From an uncultured Flavobacteriales bacterium (lineage in GTDB: Bacteria; Bacteroidota; Bacteroidia; Flavobacteriales; Crocinitomicaceae): 59,829 bases of DNA. Below are positions 29,935 through 39,054 of this stretch, piece after piece; within the stretch, counting starts at the first letter, position 1; each line of letters begins with the position of its first letter. The notes beneath the pieces are model-generated. The model was given only the letters and a program-made list of their open reading frames with translations. It was not told where the DNA came from and searched no databases. A program made the position numbers and the translations under genes. Location of the stretch: contig CAMLLB010000023.1 of NCBI GenBank assembly GCA_946480815.1, positions 1 to 59,829 of the forward strand, written 5' to 3'.

Positions 29935-30122
29935 ATTAAAGGGTCCTAATTATGGTTTTAACATGCTTGACTTTAACAAATTTTAGCCAATTGGCGACTA
30001 AAATAAGTATTTTTTAGAACAAACAAAATTTTTTAGTGGAATCAATTCATCTTTTCCACAACGAAATGTTGAAGAGATAAATATTTAACACAAGCTCTTC
30101 TTACGGAACGATAGATAAAAGG

Positions 30123-31280
30123 TTACCCTAGTTTTTGATACGTTTTCCACCACAGATTAGGTATATCACCATTCAATGCGTTGTTATACTGCGCTTTATC
30201 ACACGGAACCATATGATGTCTCTCATATTTAATTCCTTCTTTCGGAGGATATGGAACCTCCATCCACCAGCGTTCAGAACGATTGCTGCGGTAAAAAATA
30301 ATGTCGTGATTTATTTCATCCAGGAAAACCGTGAATTTGGTATACTCCTTTTTCGAACCGATCGGGAAATCCCCGACACGTTGTGAATAACCGTCGATAA
30401 AATACCAAATGATCTGTGCAACTTCAGCATGAGCACTTTCTGCGATATCGCCCGGTAAAAGATTGAACAATCCGACGGAAGTCAATTTATCCGAGATCCC
30501 GGCATATTTGGCAATTTGACAGATATCCTGGTTGTCCAATCCATTTGGTTGTGAAAAGTATTTCCCTTTGAAATCAGATGCTTTGATGGATTGGAGGTCG
30601 ATACTCAACAAATCTGTATTTCGAAGTAAGGGCTCTGCAATCCTGAAATCGCCTTTAAACTCTCCCAAACGGACAGCATCAAAGAACAACTTTTCAAAAA
30701 GATCGATTTCCGAAGCTTTTACCAACGGTGTTTGATAGCCGATCACAGACAGATTGAACAAATAACACGGCCTGTGCATGAGCAGCTTGCTCACGTATGC
30801 GTCTTTACCGATGGGAAGTTCGGGATCTCCCAAATCCAGTTTGGAGTCAATATTCAACACGTTGATTAACTGCTCCAGTTCCTCATATCCCTGGTACATT
30901 GCGTAAGTCAGGTCCTGAGACCCGCCAATCACTATCGGAATAACCGATTTCTTAACCAACTCGGCAACAATTTGCCTTAAAGCAAAATAGGTGTCTTCTA
31001 CCCGACCGCCAGGCATGAGATTTCCCAGATCGTAGATCTTAAAATTCCAATTGCCGGTCGGAAAAAAGGTGTTCAGATGAGACCGGAAACGATCGTCTGT
31101 CTGTCCGTGTAAGGAGATTTCGCCATTCCTGAATTCCGGGACATATATTAAGGCAAGACCTGCCTGATCTATTTCAGGAAAACCGGTTTCATCAAAGCGA
31201 ACGATCAATTCGCCCAACGATTCGGAAACGGGATTTTCAATGGTTTCAATTGCACTGAAATAAATAGATATATCCTTCAT
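30123..31280 (-). CDS. arginase/formimidoylglutamase-fold protein with degenerate metal site
   Basis: 385 residues of the ureohydrolase superfamily. The three metal-binding motifs are recognisable but altered: GGDHS is GGSQD (119-123), DAHxD is DSKLD (145-149) and SFDxD is SIDLQ (226-230). Three of six usual ligands are thus lost (His to Gln, His to Lys, Asp to Gln), so normal binuclear-manganese hydrolase activity is unlikely. About 70 C-terminal residues (KFTVFLDEINHDIIFYRSN onward) extend beyond the hydrolase core. No signal peptide is present. It lies between topA and porP, upstream of the T9SS genes and on the same strand. From memory, similar proteins sit in this position in other Flavobacteriia, annotated as formimidoylglutamase; no other histidine-degradation gene is near. 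Confidence 0.75.
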   Translation of the reverse strand: MKDISIYFSAIETIENPVSESLGELIVRFDETGFPEIDQAGLALIYVPEFRNGEISLHGQTDDRFRSHLNTFFPTGNWNFKIYDLGNLMPGGRVEDTYFALRQIVAELVKKSVIPIVIGGSQDLTYAMYQGYEELEQLINVLNIDSKLDLGDPELPIGKDAYVSKLLMHRPCYLFNLSVIGYQTPLVKASEIDLFEKLFFDAVRLGEFKGDFRIAEPLLRNTDLLSIDLQSIKASDFKGKYFSQPNGLDNQDICQIAKYAGISDKLTSVGLFNLLPGDIAESAHAEVAQIIWYFIDGYSQRVGDFPIGSKKEYTKFTVFLDEINHDIIFYRSNRSERWWMEVPYPPKEGIKYERHHMVPCDKAQYNNALNGDIPNLWWKTYQKLG

Positions 31281-31297
31281 TCTATGATGTCTTTCGA

Positions 31298-31305
31298 CAA
31301 AAATA
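31298..31305 (-). promoter_or_regulatory. promoter -7 box of the arginase-fold gene
   Basis: The minus strand reads TATTTTTG, an exact TAnnTTTG match, 17 bases before the ATG at 31280. Confidence 0.5.
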
Positions 31306-31373
31306 AATGAATGAATGTTTGATGAAACCCGATCCTGAATTAAGAATAAAGAGTCGAAAGTTAATAACTCCGG

Positions 31374-31455
31374 AATTGAAAATGTAAAAATTGAGAATTG
31401 AAAAGTTTTAAGGCTGTTTTTTCCTTTTCAATTTTATCATTCTCCATTTTCAATT
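31374..31455. repeat. imperfect inverted repeat of AATTGAAAATG units
   Basis: The left arm (31374-31405) carries AATTGAAAATG and GAATTGAAAAG; the right arm (31424-31455) is close to its reverse complement. The same unit (AATTGAAAATGGAGAATTG) appears at the right window edge near 59794-59818. It lies after topA in the direction of neither gene's coding sequence and may serve as a terminator. Confidence 0.55.
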
Positions 31456-31459
31456 AAGG

Positions 31460-33976
31460 CTATTTCTTTTTCGCTGCCGGCTTTTTCGCTGCAGCTTTCT
31501 TGGCCGGAGTCTTTTTAGCCGGGGCTTTCTTTTCGATTATTTCTTTCACTTTATCCAGTGTCAGAGCAGCCGCATCAACAGTGCTTGCAAGTTCAATCTT
31601 TAATTTACCTTTTAAAATAACCGATTTCCCCCAACGCGCCTTTTCAACACGAATACCTTCTTCTTTCCAGTCGTGAATAACCTTGTCGATATCCTTTTGG
31701 ATCTTTTCGGCAATTAAGGTATCGATATCGTTTTGGGAAAGATTATCGAAATCATACTTCTTGCTGACATTGATAAAAATCCCATTCCACTTAATAAACG
31801 GACCGAAACGGCCAACACCTTTCTGAACGGGCAACCCTTCATAGGTAGCAATCGGTGCATCTGCCTGCAACTTGGAGTCAATCAAACCGATTGCCTGATC
31901 CATGGTAAAATCCATCGGATCATCACCTTTTGCCAGCGAAATAAACTGATCTCCGAATTTCACATAAGGCCCGAAACGCCCCACGTTTACTTCGACATTC
32001 TGACCTTTATATTCCCCCAGGCTTTTAGGCAACTGGAATAAATCCAATGCTTCATTCAATGTAATGGTATGAATACTTTGAGTACTCAGCAAAGAAGCAA
32101 AACGCGGTTTATCACCATCTTCTTTTTCATCACCGATTTGTATCATTGGCCCGAAACGCCCGATGCGTGCAATTACTTTTTTATTTGAAACAGGATCAAT
32201 ACCCAACTCCCGTTCTCCTGTAGCACGATCAGAATGTTCCAGGGTATCTTCTACGTTATCATGAAAAGGTTTGTAGAACGAATTCAGCATTTCTGTCCAT
32301 TCCATCTTTCCGCGTGCAATTTCGTCGAATTGCTCTTCCACTTCAGCTGTGAAATGGTAATCCATGATCCCACCGAAATGGTCGATCAGGAAATCCGTTA
32401 CTACCATTCCTATATCGGTCGGGAATAACTTATTCTTTTCTTTACCGGTGATTTCTTTCTTCGTTTGCTTATTGATGTCAGAACCTTTCAGCTCCAGCAC
32501 CTGGTAAGCTCGTTCCTCCCCTTCTCTTTCCTGTTTTTCTACATATCCGCGTTTCTGGATTGTAGAAATGGTTGGTGCATAAGTGGAAGGACGTCCAATT
32601 CCCAATTCCTCCAGTTTCTTAACCAAAGAAGCTTCCACATAACGCGCAGAAGGTCGTGTAAATCGCTGTGTAGCACGAATGAAATCACGATTTAAAGTTT
32701 CTCCGACTTGAACCGCAGGAAGTAATCCTTCTGTTTCACTGTCGTTCTCTTCTTCGTCTAAGTTTGTTTCCAGGTATACTTTCAGGAAACCGTCAAATTT
32801 GATCACTTCCCCTTTTGCCTGGAAAACCTCCGGAAGTTTCTGATCTCCGATAGAAATTGTTGTTCTTTCCAATTCCGCATGGCTCATCTGAGACGCAATC
32901 GCACGTTTCCAGATCAGGTCATACAAACGCACTTCATCTCTTTCGCCATAGCTTAAAGCATGCATGGCAAAGTTTGTCGGACGAATCGCTTCGTGGGCTT
33001 CCTGGGCGTTGGAACTTTTATTCGTGTATTTTGTCGGGTGCGAGTACTCTTTTCCGTAAGCCGAAAGAATCTCATTTTTAGCACCCTGCATTGCCGTTTC
33101 CGATAAATTCACGGAATCGGTACGCATATATGTAATGTGTCCTGCTTCGTATAATTTTTGTGCAACCTGCATCGTTCTTGAAACAGAGAATCCCAGTTTC
33201 AGGGAAGCTTCCTGCTGCAAGGTAGAAGTTGTAAACGGAGATGCCGGAGTTTTCTTTGCCGGTTTTTGCTGAACGTCCAATACCTTGAAATCAACTTTCG
33301 CACAATTCTCCAGGAAGGAATTTACTTCTGTATCCGTTCCGAAATGTTTGGAAACTTCTGCTTTAATGCGCTCCTTCCCTTTCAGGAATTCACCCGTTAC
33401 ACGGAAGTAGCTTTCTGCATGAAAATTCTGGATTTCCTTTTCACGTTCAACGATCAGGCGCACCGCAACCGATTGCACACGTCCCGCAGACAAGCTTGGC
33501 CTCACCTTCTTCCACAATACCGGGGAAAGCTCAAAACCTACCAAACGGTCCAATACACGTCTGGCCTGCTGCGCATCTACTAACGGTTTATTGATTTGGC
33601 GCGGATTCTCAATTGCTTTTAGAATTGCTCCTTTCGTGATCTCGTTGAAAGTGATGCGTTTCGTGTCTTTTTTAGCTAATCCCAGTGTCTCATATAAATG
33701 CCATGAAATAGCTTCTCCCTCGCGGTCCTCATCGGTAGCGAGCCATACCACATCGGATTCTTTTGCTAATTTCTTCAATTCGGCAACCAGTGCTTTCTTA
33801 TCGGAACTGACCTCGTATTCGGGTGCAAAGTTATTCTCCACATCGATTGCCAATCCTTTCGAAGCCAAATCGCGCACGTGTCCAAAACTTGATTTTACAG
33901 TAAAGTCCTTCCCTAAATACCCTTCAATGGTTTTTGCCTTTGCAGGTGACTCAACTATTACTAAATTCTTACTCAT
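31460..33976 (-). CDS. topA: DNA topoisomerase I
   Basis: Type IA topoisomerase that relaxes negative supercoils, 838 residues from the ATG at 33976 (MSKNLVIVESPAKAKTI). The TOPRIM domain includes ATDEDREGEAISWHL, and the catalytic tyrosine is in HITYMRTDSVNLSE. Instead of C-terminal zinc fingers it has at least three repeats of the RFGPxxxxGD type (RFGPMIQIGD, RFGPYVKFGD, RFGPFIKWNG). It ends in a lysine/alanine/proline tail (from about 815) like histone-like tails. A longer frame to 34048 lacks family similarity. The leader holds a 16-base palindrome. Confidence 0.97.
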   Translation of the reverse strand: MSKNLVIVESPAKAKTIEGYLGKDFTVKSSFGHVRDLASKGLAIDVENNFAPEYEVSSDKKALVAELKKLAKESDVVWLATDEDREGEAISWHLYETLGLAKKDTKRITFNEITKGAILKAIENPRQINKPLVDAQQARRVLDRLVGFELSPVLWKKVRPSLSAGRVQSVAVRLIVEREKEIQNFHAESYFRVTGEFLKGKERIKAEVSKHFGTDTEVNSFLENCAKVDFKVLDVQQKPAKKTPASPFTTSTLQQEASLKLGFSVSRTMQVAQKLYEAGHITYMRTDSVNLSETAMQGAKNEILSAYGKEYSHPTKYTNKSSNAQEAHEAIRPTNFAMHALSYGERDEVRLYDLIWKRAIASQMSHAELERTTISIGDQKLPEVFQAKGEVIKFDGFLKVYLETNLDEEENDSETEGLLPAVQVGETLNRDFIRATQRFTRPSARYVEASLVKKLEELGIGRPSTYAPTISTIQKRGYVEKQEREGEERAYQVLELKGSDINKQTKKEITGKEKNKLFPTDIGMVVTDFLIDHFGGIMDYHFTAEVEEQFDEIARGKMEWTEMLNSFYKPFHDNVEDTLEHSDRATGERELGIDPVSNKKVIARIGRFGPMIQIGDEKEDGDKPRFASLLSTQSIHTITLNEALDLFQLPKSLGEYKGQNVEVNVGRFGPYVKFGDQFISLAKGDDPMDFTMDQAIGLIDSKLQADAPIATYEGLPVQKGVGRFGPFIKWNGIFINVSKKYDFDNLSQNDIDTLIAEKIQKDIDKVIHDWKEEGIRVEKARWGKSVILKGKLKIELASTVDAAALTLDKVKEIIEKKAPAKKTPAKKAAAKKPAAKKK

Positions 33977-33999
33977 GCCAACTAAATTTTGTGCTTCGA

Positions 34000-34024
34000 A
34001 CCGATTCGAATCGGTGCAAATATA
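34000..34024 (-). promoter_or_regulatory. topA promoter box and leader palindrome
   Basis: TATATTTG on the minus strand (34017-34024) matches TAnnTTTG. Directly downstream lies a 16-base perfect palindrome, ACCGATTCGAATCGGT (34000-34015), at or just after the expected transcript start, a typical place for a repressor operator. Confidence 0.5.
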
Positions 34025-34175
34025 AATGGATTTAAAATCAAAAAACAAGCTATCGCGGCTTGAAAAAAATCCGGGTCCTTATTTAAACTATAGTTTATAT
34101 TTTTTTTAAACGCAAAATTTCACAGAAAAAAGACCTTCCTTTTCTAAAAATTTAACACAGATAAAGCCATGACAT

Positions 34176-34206
34176 TTTGACATGTCTGTCTTAAAAACTA
34201 TTTTTG
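34176..34206 (+). promoter_or_regulatory. promoter of the miaB-secG operon
   Basis: TTTG at 34176-34179 and TATTTTTG at 34199-34206 fit the Bacteroidota -33/-7 elements with a 19-base spacer, the best full promoter match I found here. The spacer contains the palindrome GACATGTC (34179-34186). The miaB ATG is 18 bases downstream. Confidence 0.65.
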
Positions 34207-34224
34207 CACTCTTAAAATTCAAGC

Positions 34225-35664
34225 ATGTTAGAGAATCACGGTTTAAATAAAGTTATTGACGAGAGCAGACAAGGAGAAGCAATCATTCTGGAAGGCGGAA
34301 CAGGCTCCAAAAAACTTTATGTGGAAAGTTATGGTTGTCAAATGAATTTCAGCGATAGTGAAGTTGTTGCTTCCATTATGACGAAAGAAGGATACACCAC
34401 CACTCGAAACATTGACGAGGCAGATGTTGTCCTTATTAATACATGCTCTATCCGGGAGAATGCCGAAACACGTGTTCGCAATCGCCTAACTGAATTTAAA
34501 AAACGCAAAGCAGACCAACCCAACCTGGTTGTTGGAATTTTAGGTTGTATGGCTGAGCGTTTGAAACAATCATTGCTGGAAGAAGAACAATTGGTTGATT
34601 TGGTTGCAGGCCCGGATGCTTACCGTGATCTTCCGAATCTGATCGATGAAGTAGGAACTGGTCAGCGTGCGGTAAACGTGTTACTTTCCCGTGAGGAAAC
34701 TTATGCTGACATTTCTCCTGTGAGAATGGACCAGGGAGGTGTAAGTGCTTTTGTAACGATCACACGCGGTTGTGACAATATGTGCTCTTTCTGTGTTGTA
34801 CCATTTACCAGAGGAAGAGAGCGCTCAAGAGACCCGCAAACCATTGTACAGGAATGTAAAGATCTGTTCGCTAACGGATACCGTGAAGTGACTTTGTTAG
34901 GACAAAACGTAGACAGTTACCGCTGGAATATGAGCAGCAAAGGTGTGATTAAGGATGAATCGATCCCGACGACCAACTTTGCTCAGTTGATGGAAATGGT
35001 TGCATTGATCCACCCGGATTTGCGCATTCGTTTCTCTACTTCTCACCCGAAAGACATGACGGATGATGTACTGGAAATCATGGCGAAGTACGAAAACATT
35101 TGTCCGTATATCCATTTACCGGTTCAATCAGGAAATTCAAATGTACTGGAACGCATGAACCGTGGATATTCACGCGAATGGTATTTGGACCGTATTGCAG
35201 CAATCAAACGCATTATTCCCGATTGTGCTATTTCAACAGATATTATTACCGGTTTCTGCGGAGAAACGGATGAAGAACACAACGAGACTGTTTCTTTGAT
35301 GAAAGAAGTTTCTTACGACTTCGCTTACATGTTCAAATATTCCGAAAGACCGAAAACATTGGCTGAACGTAAATTTACAGATGATGTTCCGGATGATGTG
35401 AAAGGAAAACGACTGGAAGAAATCATTGCGTTACAGTTGGAAAGTTCAGCTGCTTCCCATAAAAACCAGGTTGGAAAAATTGCCAAAGTATTGGTGGAAG
35501 GACCTTCCAAACGTTCGGAAGAACATTTCTGCGGAAGAGACGGAAGAAACTCCATGGTTGTATTCCCGAAAGGAAATGCAAAGAAAGGAGAATACGTATT
35601 GGTTAAAATTACGGATTGTACTTCTGCGACTTTGATCGGCGAATTGGTGAATCACGCTAATTAA
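34225..35664 (+). CDS. miaB: tRNA-2-methylthio-N6-dimethylallyladenosine synthase MiaB
   Basis: Radical-SAM methylthiotransferase that modifies adenosine 37 of tRNAs, 479 residues. The N-terminal UPF0004 domain has its three cluster cysteines in [17 protein letters not shown] and GILGCMAER. The radical-SAM CxxxCxxC is in [20 protein letters not shown], and a TRAM RNA-binding domain ends the protein (from about 410). It is first in a tight operon with a sigma-54 activator, lptE, a TPR protein and secG, an order I recall from other Flavobacteriia. Confidence 0.97.
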   Translation: MLENHGLNKVIDESRQGEAIILEGGTGSKKLYVESYGCQMNFSDSEVVASIMTKEGYTTTRNIDEADVVLINTCSIRENAETRVRNRLTEFKKRKADQPNLVVGILGCMAERLKQSLLEEEQLVDLVAGPDAYRDLPNLIDEVGTGQRAVNVLLSREETYADISPVRMDQGGVSAFVTITRGCDNMCSFCVVPFTRGRERSRDPQTIVQECKDLFANGYREVTLLGQNVDSYRWNMSSKGVIKDESIPTTNFAQLMEMVALIHPDLRIRFSTSHPKDMTDDVLEIMAKYENICPYIHLPVQSGNSNVLERMNRGYSREWYLDRIAAIKRIIPDCAISTDIITGFCGETDEEHNETVSLMKEVSYDFAYMFKYSERPKTLAERKFTDDVPDDVKGKRLEEIIALQLESSAASHKNQVGKIAKVLVEGPSKRSEEHFCGRDGRNSMVVFPKGNAKKGEYVLVKITDCTSATLIGELVNHAN

Positions 35665-35670
35665 GACACT

Positions 35671-36936
35671 ATGAGCAACCTATCACTTCAACAAATTAAG
35701 CAACGGTTCGGGATCATTGGAAATGCCCCGCAACTGAATCGTGCCTTAGAAGTTGCCATGCAAGTTGCACCAACCGATATTTCGGTGTTGGTAACCGGGG
35801 AAAGCGGAACAGGTAAAGAAATCATCCCGCAGGTAATTCATCAATTGAGTGCCCGTAAACACAATGAGTATATCGCGGTCAACTGTGGAGCGATCCCGGA
35901 AGGAACTATTGATTCGGAATTATTCGGACACGAAAAAGGATCGTTTACCGGGGCAACCGGAAGCCGTCAAGGTTATTTTGAAGTAGCAGACGGCGGAACG
36001 ATTTTCCTGGATGAAGTTGCCGAATTACCGATGCAGACCCAGGTCCGTTTGCTTCGTGTATTGGAAACGGGTGAATTTATCCGTGTAGGTTCTTCGAAAG
36101 TGATCAAAACAAACGTACGTGTTGTTGCGGCAACCAATGAGAATATGCAGCGGGCAATCCAATCCGGGAAGTTCCGTGAAGATTTACTTTATAGATTAAG
36201 CACCGTTCCGATCCCGCTTCCTCCATTGCGTCAGCGTCAGGAAGATATTTATTTGCTTTTCAGAAAGTTTGCGAGCGATTTTGCTGAAAAATACCGCATG
36301 CCGGCAGTGAAACTGACACCGGATGCCGTTGAACTGCTAAACGCTTATCATTGGCCGGGAAACATCCGCCAGTTAAAGAACCTGGTAGAACAAATTTCGG
36401 TGATTGAGCAGGAACGCGATATAGACGGACCACGTTTACAATCGTATTTACCGCAAGCAGAAGAGTTTTTCCCTGCAGTAGTTGGGGCTCAGGAAACCAA
36501 GATCGATGAGCGCGAACTGATGTACAAGTTCCTGTTCGACATGAAAAACGACCTGAACGAATTGAAAAAACTGGTTGTTGAATTATTGAATCACCAGGGA
36601 GATTTCAGTTTGTCAAACGATCAGGCAGCAGTTGTTAATCGCCTGTATCACGATATCAATTTGGGTGAACAGCGCATTTTACCTTCCGCACCGATCAAGA
36701 CGGAAACCGTAAAACCGGTGGTTTATGATCCGGACGGCTACCGGGAACCGGACACGGAAGACATTGAAATTCATGAAGAAGTTCAGGAATCATTGTCGTT
36801 GGAAGATCGTGAGAGAGAATTAATCCAAAAAGCACTGGATAAGCATCGCGGAAGAAGAAAGTATGCTGCGGAAGAGTTGGGAATTTCGGAACGAACTTTG
36901 TATCGCAAGATCAAAGAATACGATATTCAAGGATGA
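35671..36936 (+). CDS. sigma-54-dependent transcriptional activator without receiver domain
   Basis: 421 residues. The protein starts almost directly with the AAA+ domain (about 12-250): Walker A GESGTGKE at 43-50, the sigma-54 contact loop GSFTGA at 90-95 (variant of GAFTGA), Walker [13 protein letters not shown] and the R-finger region [17 protein letters not shown] non-conserved acidic segment (about 265-375) follows, then a Fis-type helix-turn-helix ([20 protein letters not shown]). With no receiver or ligand domain at the N-terminus, control must come through the linker, a partner or protein level. It starts six bases after miaB and overlaps lptE by four. Confidence 0.92.
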   Translation: MSNLSLQQIKQRFGIIGNAPQLNRALEVAMQVAPTDISVLVTGESGTGKEIIPQVIHQLSARKHNEYIAVNCGAIPEGTIDSELFGHEKGSFTGATGSRQGYFEVADGGTIFLDEVAELPMQTQVRLLRVLETGEFIRVGSSKVIKTNVRVVAATNENMQRAIQSGKFREDLLYRLSTVPIPLPPLRQRQEDIYLLFRKFASDFAEKYRMPAVKLTPDAVELLNAYHWPGNIRQLKNLVEQISVIEQERDIDGPRLQSYLPQAEEFFPAVVGAQETKIDERELMYKFLFDMKNDLNELKKLVVELLNHQGDFSLSNDQAAVVNRLYHDINLGEQRILPSAPIKTETVKPVVYDPDGYREPDTEDIEIHEEVQESLSLEDRERELIQKALDKHRGRRKYAAEELGISERTLYRKIKEYDIQG

Positions 36937-37445
36937 AACAACTAGCAATCGCTTTTATTTTATTAGCCGGTCTGAGCAGCTGCTGGCCGAAAGTCTTTAT
37001 GAATCCGATCGACAATTCGATGCCGGAAAACTGGAAGAAATTCTACATTACTCCGTTGGAATTAAGTGCTGCAACTGCTCCATCCAATTATCCGGCAAAC
37101 TTATCGGAAGCCATGCGAAGCGGGATCCAAAACAATACACGCTTAAAACTAGCCTCTACCCTGGATGATGCGGAAGTTAAAATCAGTGGGATCATTTCAG
37201 GTTACAACACTTCTCCAATTGCGATCCAGCAAGGAGATGTAGCTGCAAAGAACCGTTTAACAGTTTCAGTTAATTTCACTATTATTACACCAAACAAAGG
37301 TTTGGAAAAAATGGAATTCACGAGTTCGCGTTTTGCCGATTATGAATCAAATGAACAATTGGTAGATGTAGAAACCCGTTTATTGGAATCCATTAACCAA
37401 CAAGTGGTACAGGACGTAGTAAATAAATTGTTATCCAATTGGTGA
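36933..37445 (+). CDS. lptE: LPS transport lipoprotein LptE
   Basis: 170 residues. The lipoprotein signal has its cysteine at position 17 ([11 protein letters not shown]). The mature part fits the Bacteroidota LptE family: a core with [32 protein letters not shown] and a C-terminal helix ending [12 protein letters not shown]. LptE plugs the barrel of LptD and helps put lipopolysaccharide into the outer leaflet. Its ATG overlaps the stop of the sigma-54 activator (ATGA). Confidence 0.88.
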   Translation: MKQLAIAFILLAGLSSCWPKVFMNPIDNSMPENWKKFYITPLELSAATAPSNYPANLSEAMRSGIQNNTRLKLASTLDDAEVKISGIISGYNTSPIAIQQGDVAAKNRLTVSVNFTIITPNKGLEKMEFTSSRFADYESNEQLVDVETRLLESINQQVVQDVVNKLLSNW

Positions 37446-38584
37446 TGCTGAATACAGAACAAATAGCCGAATTCATCCTGCATCCGGAGCTCATGCGTTC
37501 CGAAGATGTAGAGGTTTTACGTGAATTGTCTGAAAAACATCCGTATTCTTCGGTTTATTCCTTATTGTATTTACAGGGAGTTTCCCGTTTTCAATCCGTT
37601 CACCTGGATGAAGCACTTCCGAAACAGGCTTATAAATTATCTGATCGCGCCCGATTGTTCCATTTACTCCACGGTGCTTTTGAAGGCGAAGCTCTTATTC
37701 AGAATGAGAAACAGAATGAGAATGAGAGCGGGAATGAGGAGGTGACCCACACTCACATTGAAGAGGTTGTTCCGGAAACTCAGAATGAGAAACAGAATGA
37801 GGAGGTAAATATCCTTGAAACTGGCGCTCAAAGTTACACGATAGAAGAAGCTAAGGTAATTCCTGAAACTCGGATTGAAGCTGAAGAAAAGAAAGAGGAA
37901 ACTGTTACTGAAGAACCTGTATCGGTTCCTGATCAGGAAGATCCGATCAAAGAAGAAATTCTGTCGGAAACACAACCTGAGATCGAAACCATTGAAAAAG
38001 ACATTTTTGATTTTGAAACGGTTGCCGCGACTTTGTCGCAAGACTACTTGACTCAGAGTGAGAAGCAGAATGAGAATGAACCAGTAGCAGATCAAGCGCA
38101 GTCGATCGCTGTGGTTCAAGAGGAAACAGAGACAACAACAGAACCCGTCTCTCAGCCAATTCCTTCGGATGCCAAGCGATCATTTACCAGCTGGTTAAAA
38201 GCAGGTGATCACTCCCAGGAAGAGAAAGCACTGCTTTCGAAGACTGAAGCTTCATCTGGCAAAGATGAAGAGATGAAGGAAAAAACAGAACCACTTAAAA
38301 CAGAGATAAAAAGCACTCAACAGGAAATCATCGATAAGTTCATTGAAACAAACCCCAGCATGCCGAAACCGAGGACCGAATTTTATTCTCCTTCAAAGAA
38401 AGCGAAAGAAAGTTTGGACGATGAACGTATTCCGGTTTCGGAAACTTTGGCAAAAATATATGCCGCGCAAGGGAATTTTCCAAAAGCAATTCATGTTTAT
38501 CATCAATTAAGTTTGGCATTTCCAGAAAAAAAGAGTTTATTTGCACTCCAAATTGAAGAATTAAAGAAAAAAATTACCTCATAA
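37445..38584 (+). CDS. TPR-like protein with glutamate-rich low-complexity middle
   Basis: 379 residues. The ATG at 37445 shares one base with the lptE stop. The first 75 residues are ordered and helical ([20 protein letters not shown]). A long acidic stretch, about 85-280, is rich in Glu, Thr and Gln and contains three copies of a [13 protein letters not shown] repeat. The C-terminus has one TPR-like hairpin ([24 protein letters not shown]). There is no signal peptide or membrane helix. Its place between lptE and secG is conserved as far as I recall, but its function is unknown. Confidence 0.8.
   Translation: MLNTEQIAEFILHPELMRSEDVEVLRELSEKHPYSSVYSLLYLQGVSRFQSVHLDEALPKQAYKLSDRARLFHLLHGAFEGEALIQNEKQNENESGNEEVTHTHIEEVVPETQNEKQNEEVNILETGAQSYTIEEAKVIPETRIEAEEKKEETVTEEPVSVPDQEDPIKEEILSETQPEIETIEKDIFDFETVAATLSQDYLTQSEKQNENEPVADQAQSIAVVQEETETTTEPVSQPIPSDAKRSFTSWLKAGDHSQEEKALLSKTEASSGKDEEMKEKTEPLKTEIKSTQQEIIDKFIETNPSMPKPRTEFYSPSKKAKESLDDERIPVSETLAKIYAAQGNFPKAIHVYHQLSLAFPEKKSLFALQIEELKKKITS
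37700..38081 (+). repeat. three copies of a CAGAATGAGAA-type repeat inside a coding sequence
   Basis: Copies lie at 37700-37739, 37781-37805 and 38054-38081, built from CAGAATGAGAAACAGAATGA and GAATGAGAGCGGGAATGAGG-like units and read as QNEKQNENE. The same unit in the opposite coding sense is found at 42666-42697 in an unrelated gene. Confidence 0.8.
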
Positions 38585-38585
38585 A

Positions 38586-38894
38586 ATGATAGCATTAATT
38601 TCAATTTTACTAGTATTAGCAAGCGTTTTATTAATCGTAGTTGTGTTTGTTCAGAACCCAAAAGGAGGAGGTTTATCTTCTGATTTCGGTGCTGCACAAC
38701 AACTTGGTGGTGTACAACGTACCAATGATTTTATCGAAAAAGCAACATGGACACTTGCAGCAGTAATTTTAGTAGCAAGTATTGGTTTGACAACCTTGAT
38801 GAAACCGGCAAAAGTAAAAGAACAACCGAAGAAAGAGCAACAAGGCGGACAAAAAGGTCCAGGCGGAACTCAAGGTGGTCCTCAGCCGCAATAA
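38586..38894 (+). CDS. secG: preprotein translocase subunit SecG
   Basis: 102 residues with two membrane helices (about 2-22 and 54-74) separated by the family loop [21 protein letters not shown]. SecG supports SecYEA in exporting proteins to the periplasm. The C-terminal tail (about 78-102) is rich in Lys, Gln, Gly and Pro, as in other Bacteroidota. It is last in the miaB operon and a terminator follows. Confidence 0.93.
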   Translation: MIALISILLVLASVLLIVVVFVQNPKGGGLSSDFGAAQQLGGVQRTNDFIEKATWTLAAVILVASIGLTTLMKPAKVKEQPKKEQQGGQKGPGGTQGGPQPQ

Positions 38895-38917
38895 TCGGTC
38901 GAATATAACAGCATTTG

Positions 38918-38949
38918 AAATGTCAGTATGTCACAACATACTGACATTT
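38918..38949 (+). terminator. terminator of the miaB-secG operon
   Basis: A perfect 14-bp stem AAATGTCAGTATGT / ACATACTGACATTT around the loop CACA is followed by TTTTTATTTAT. Confidence 0.85.
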
Positions 38950-38979
38950 TTTATTTATGTATCTTCACAAAATGAAAAA

Positions 38980-39007
38980 TTGACACCTTTAGGAGGAATG
39001 GCATAAT
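38980..39007 (+). promoter_or_regulatory. possible sigma70-like promoter of groESL
   Basis: TTGACA at 38980-38985 and CATAAT at 39002-39007 lie 16 bases apart, more like an E. coli promoter than the TAnnTTTG type seen elsewhere. Transcription would start about 40 bases before the groES ATG. No CIRCE operator is seen. Confidence 0.45.
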
Positions 39008-39054
39008 CTTAGTCAAAAGAAATCCGTCAAATTTTATCTAAAACGAATAACAAT

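Noticed and set aside
30123..31280. functional histidine-degradation enzyme HutG
   Set aside because: Key metal ligands are replaced and no hutH, hutU or hutI gene is adjacent.
33977..34048. N-terminal extension of topoisomerase I
   Set aside because: It crosses the promoter box and palindrome, and family members begin at MSKNLVIVESPAKAKTI.
34179..34186. GACATGTC as a strong operator of the miaB operon
   Set aside because: Eight-base palindromes are frequent by chance; only its place in the promoter spacer is suggestive.
37700..37805. CRISPR array
   Set aside because: The units are irregular, in frame and coding; there are no equal spacers.
37664..38119. 151-residue minus-strand open frame
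   Set aside because: The Phe/Leu-rich peptide is the reverse of the glutamate-rich repeats; no start region or family similarity.
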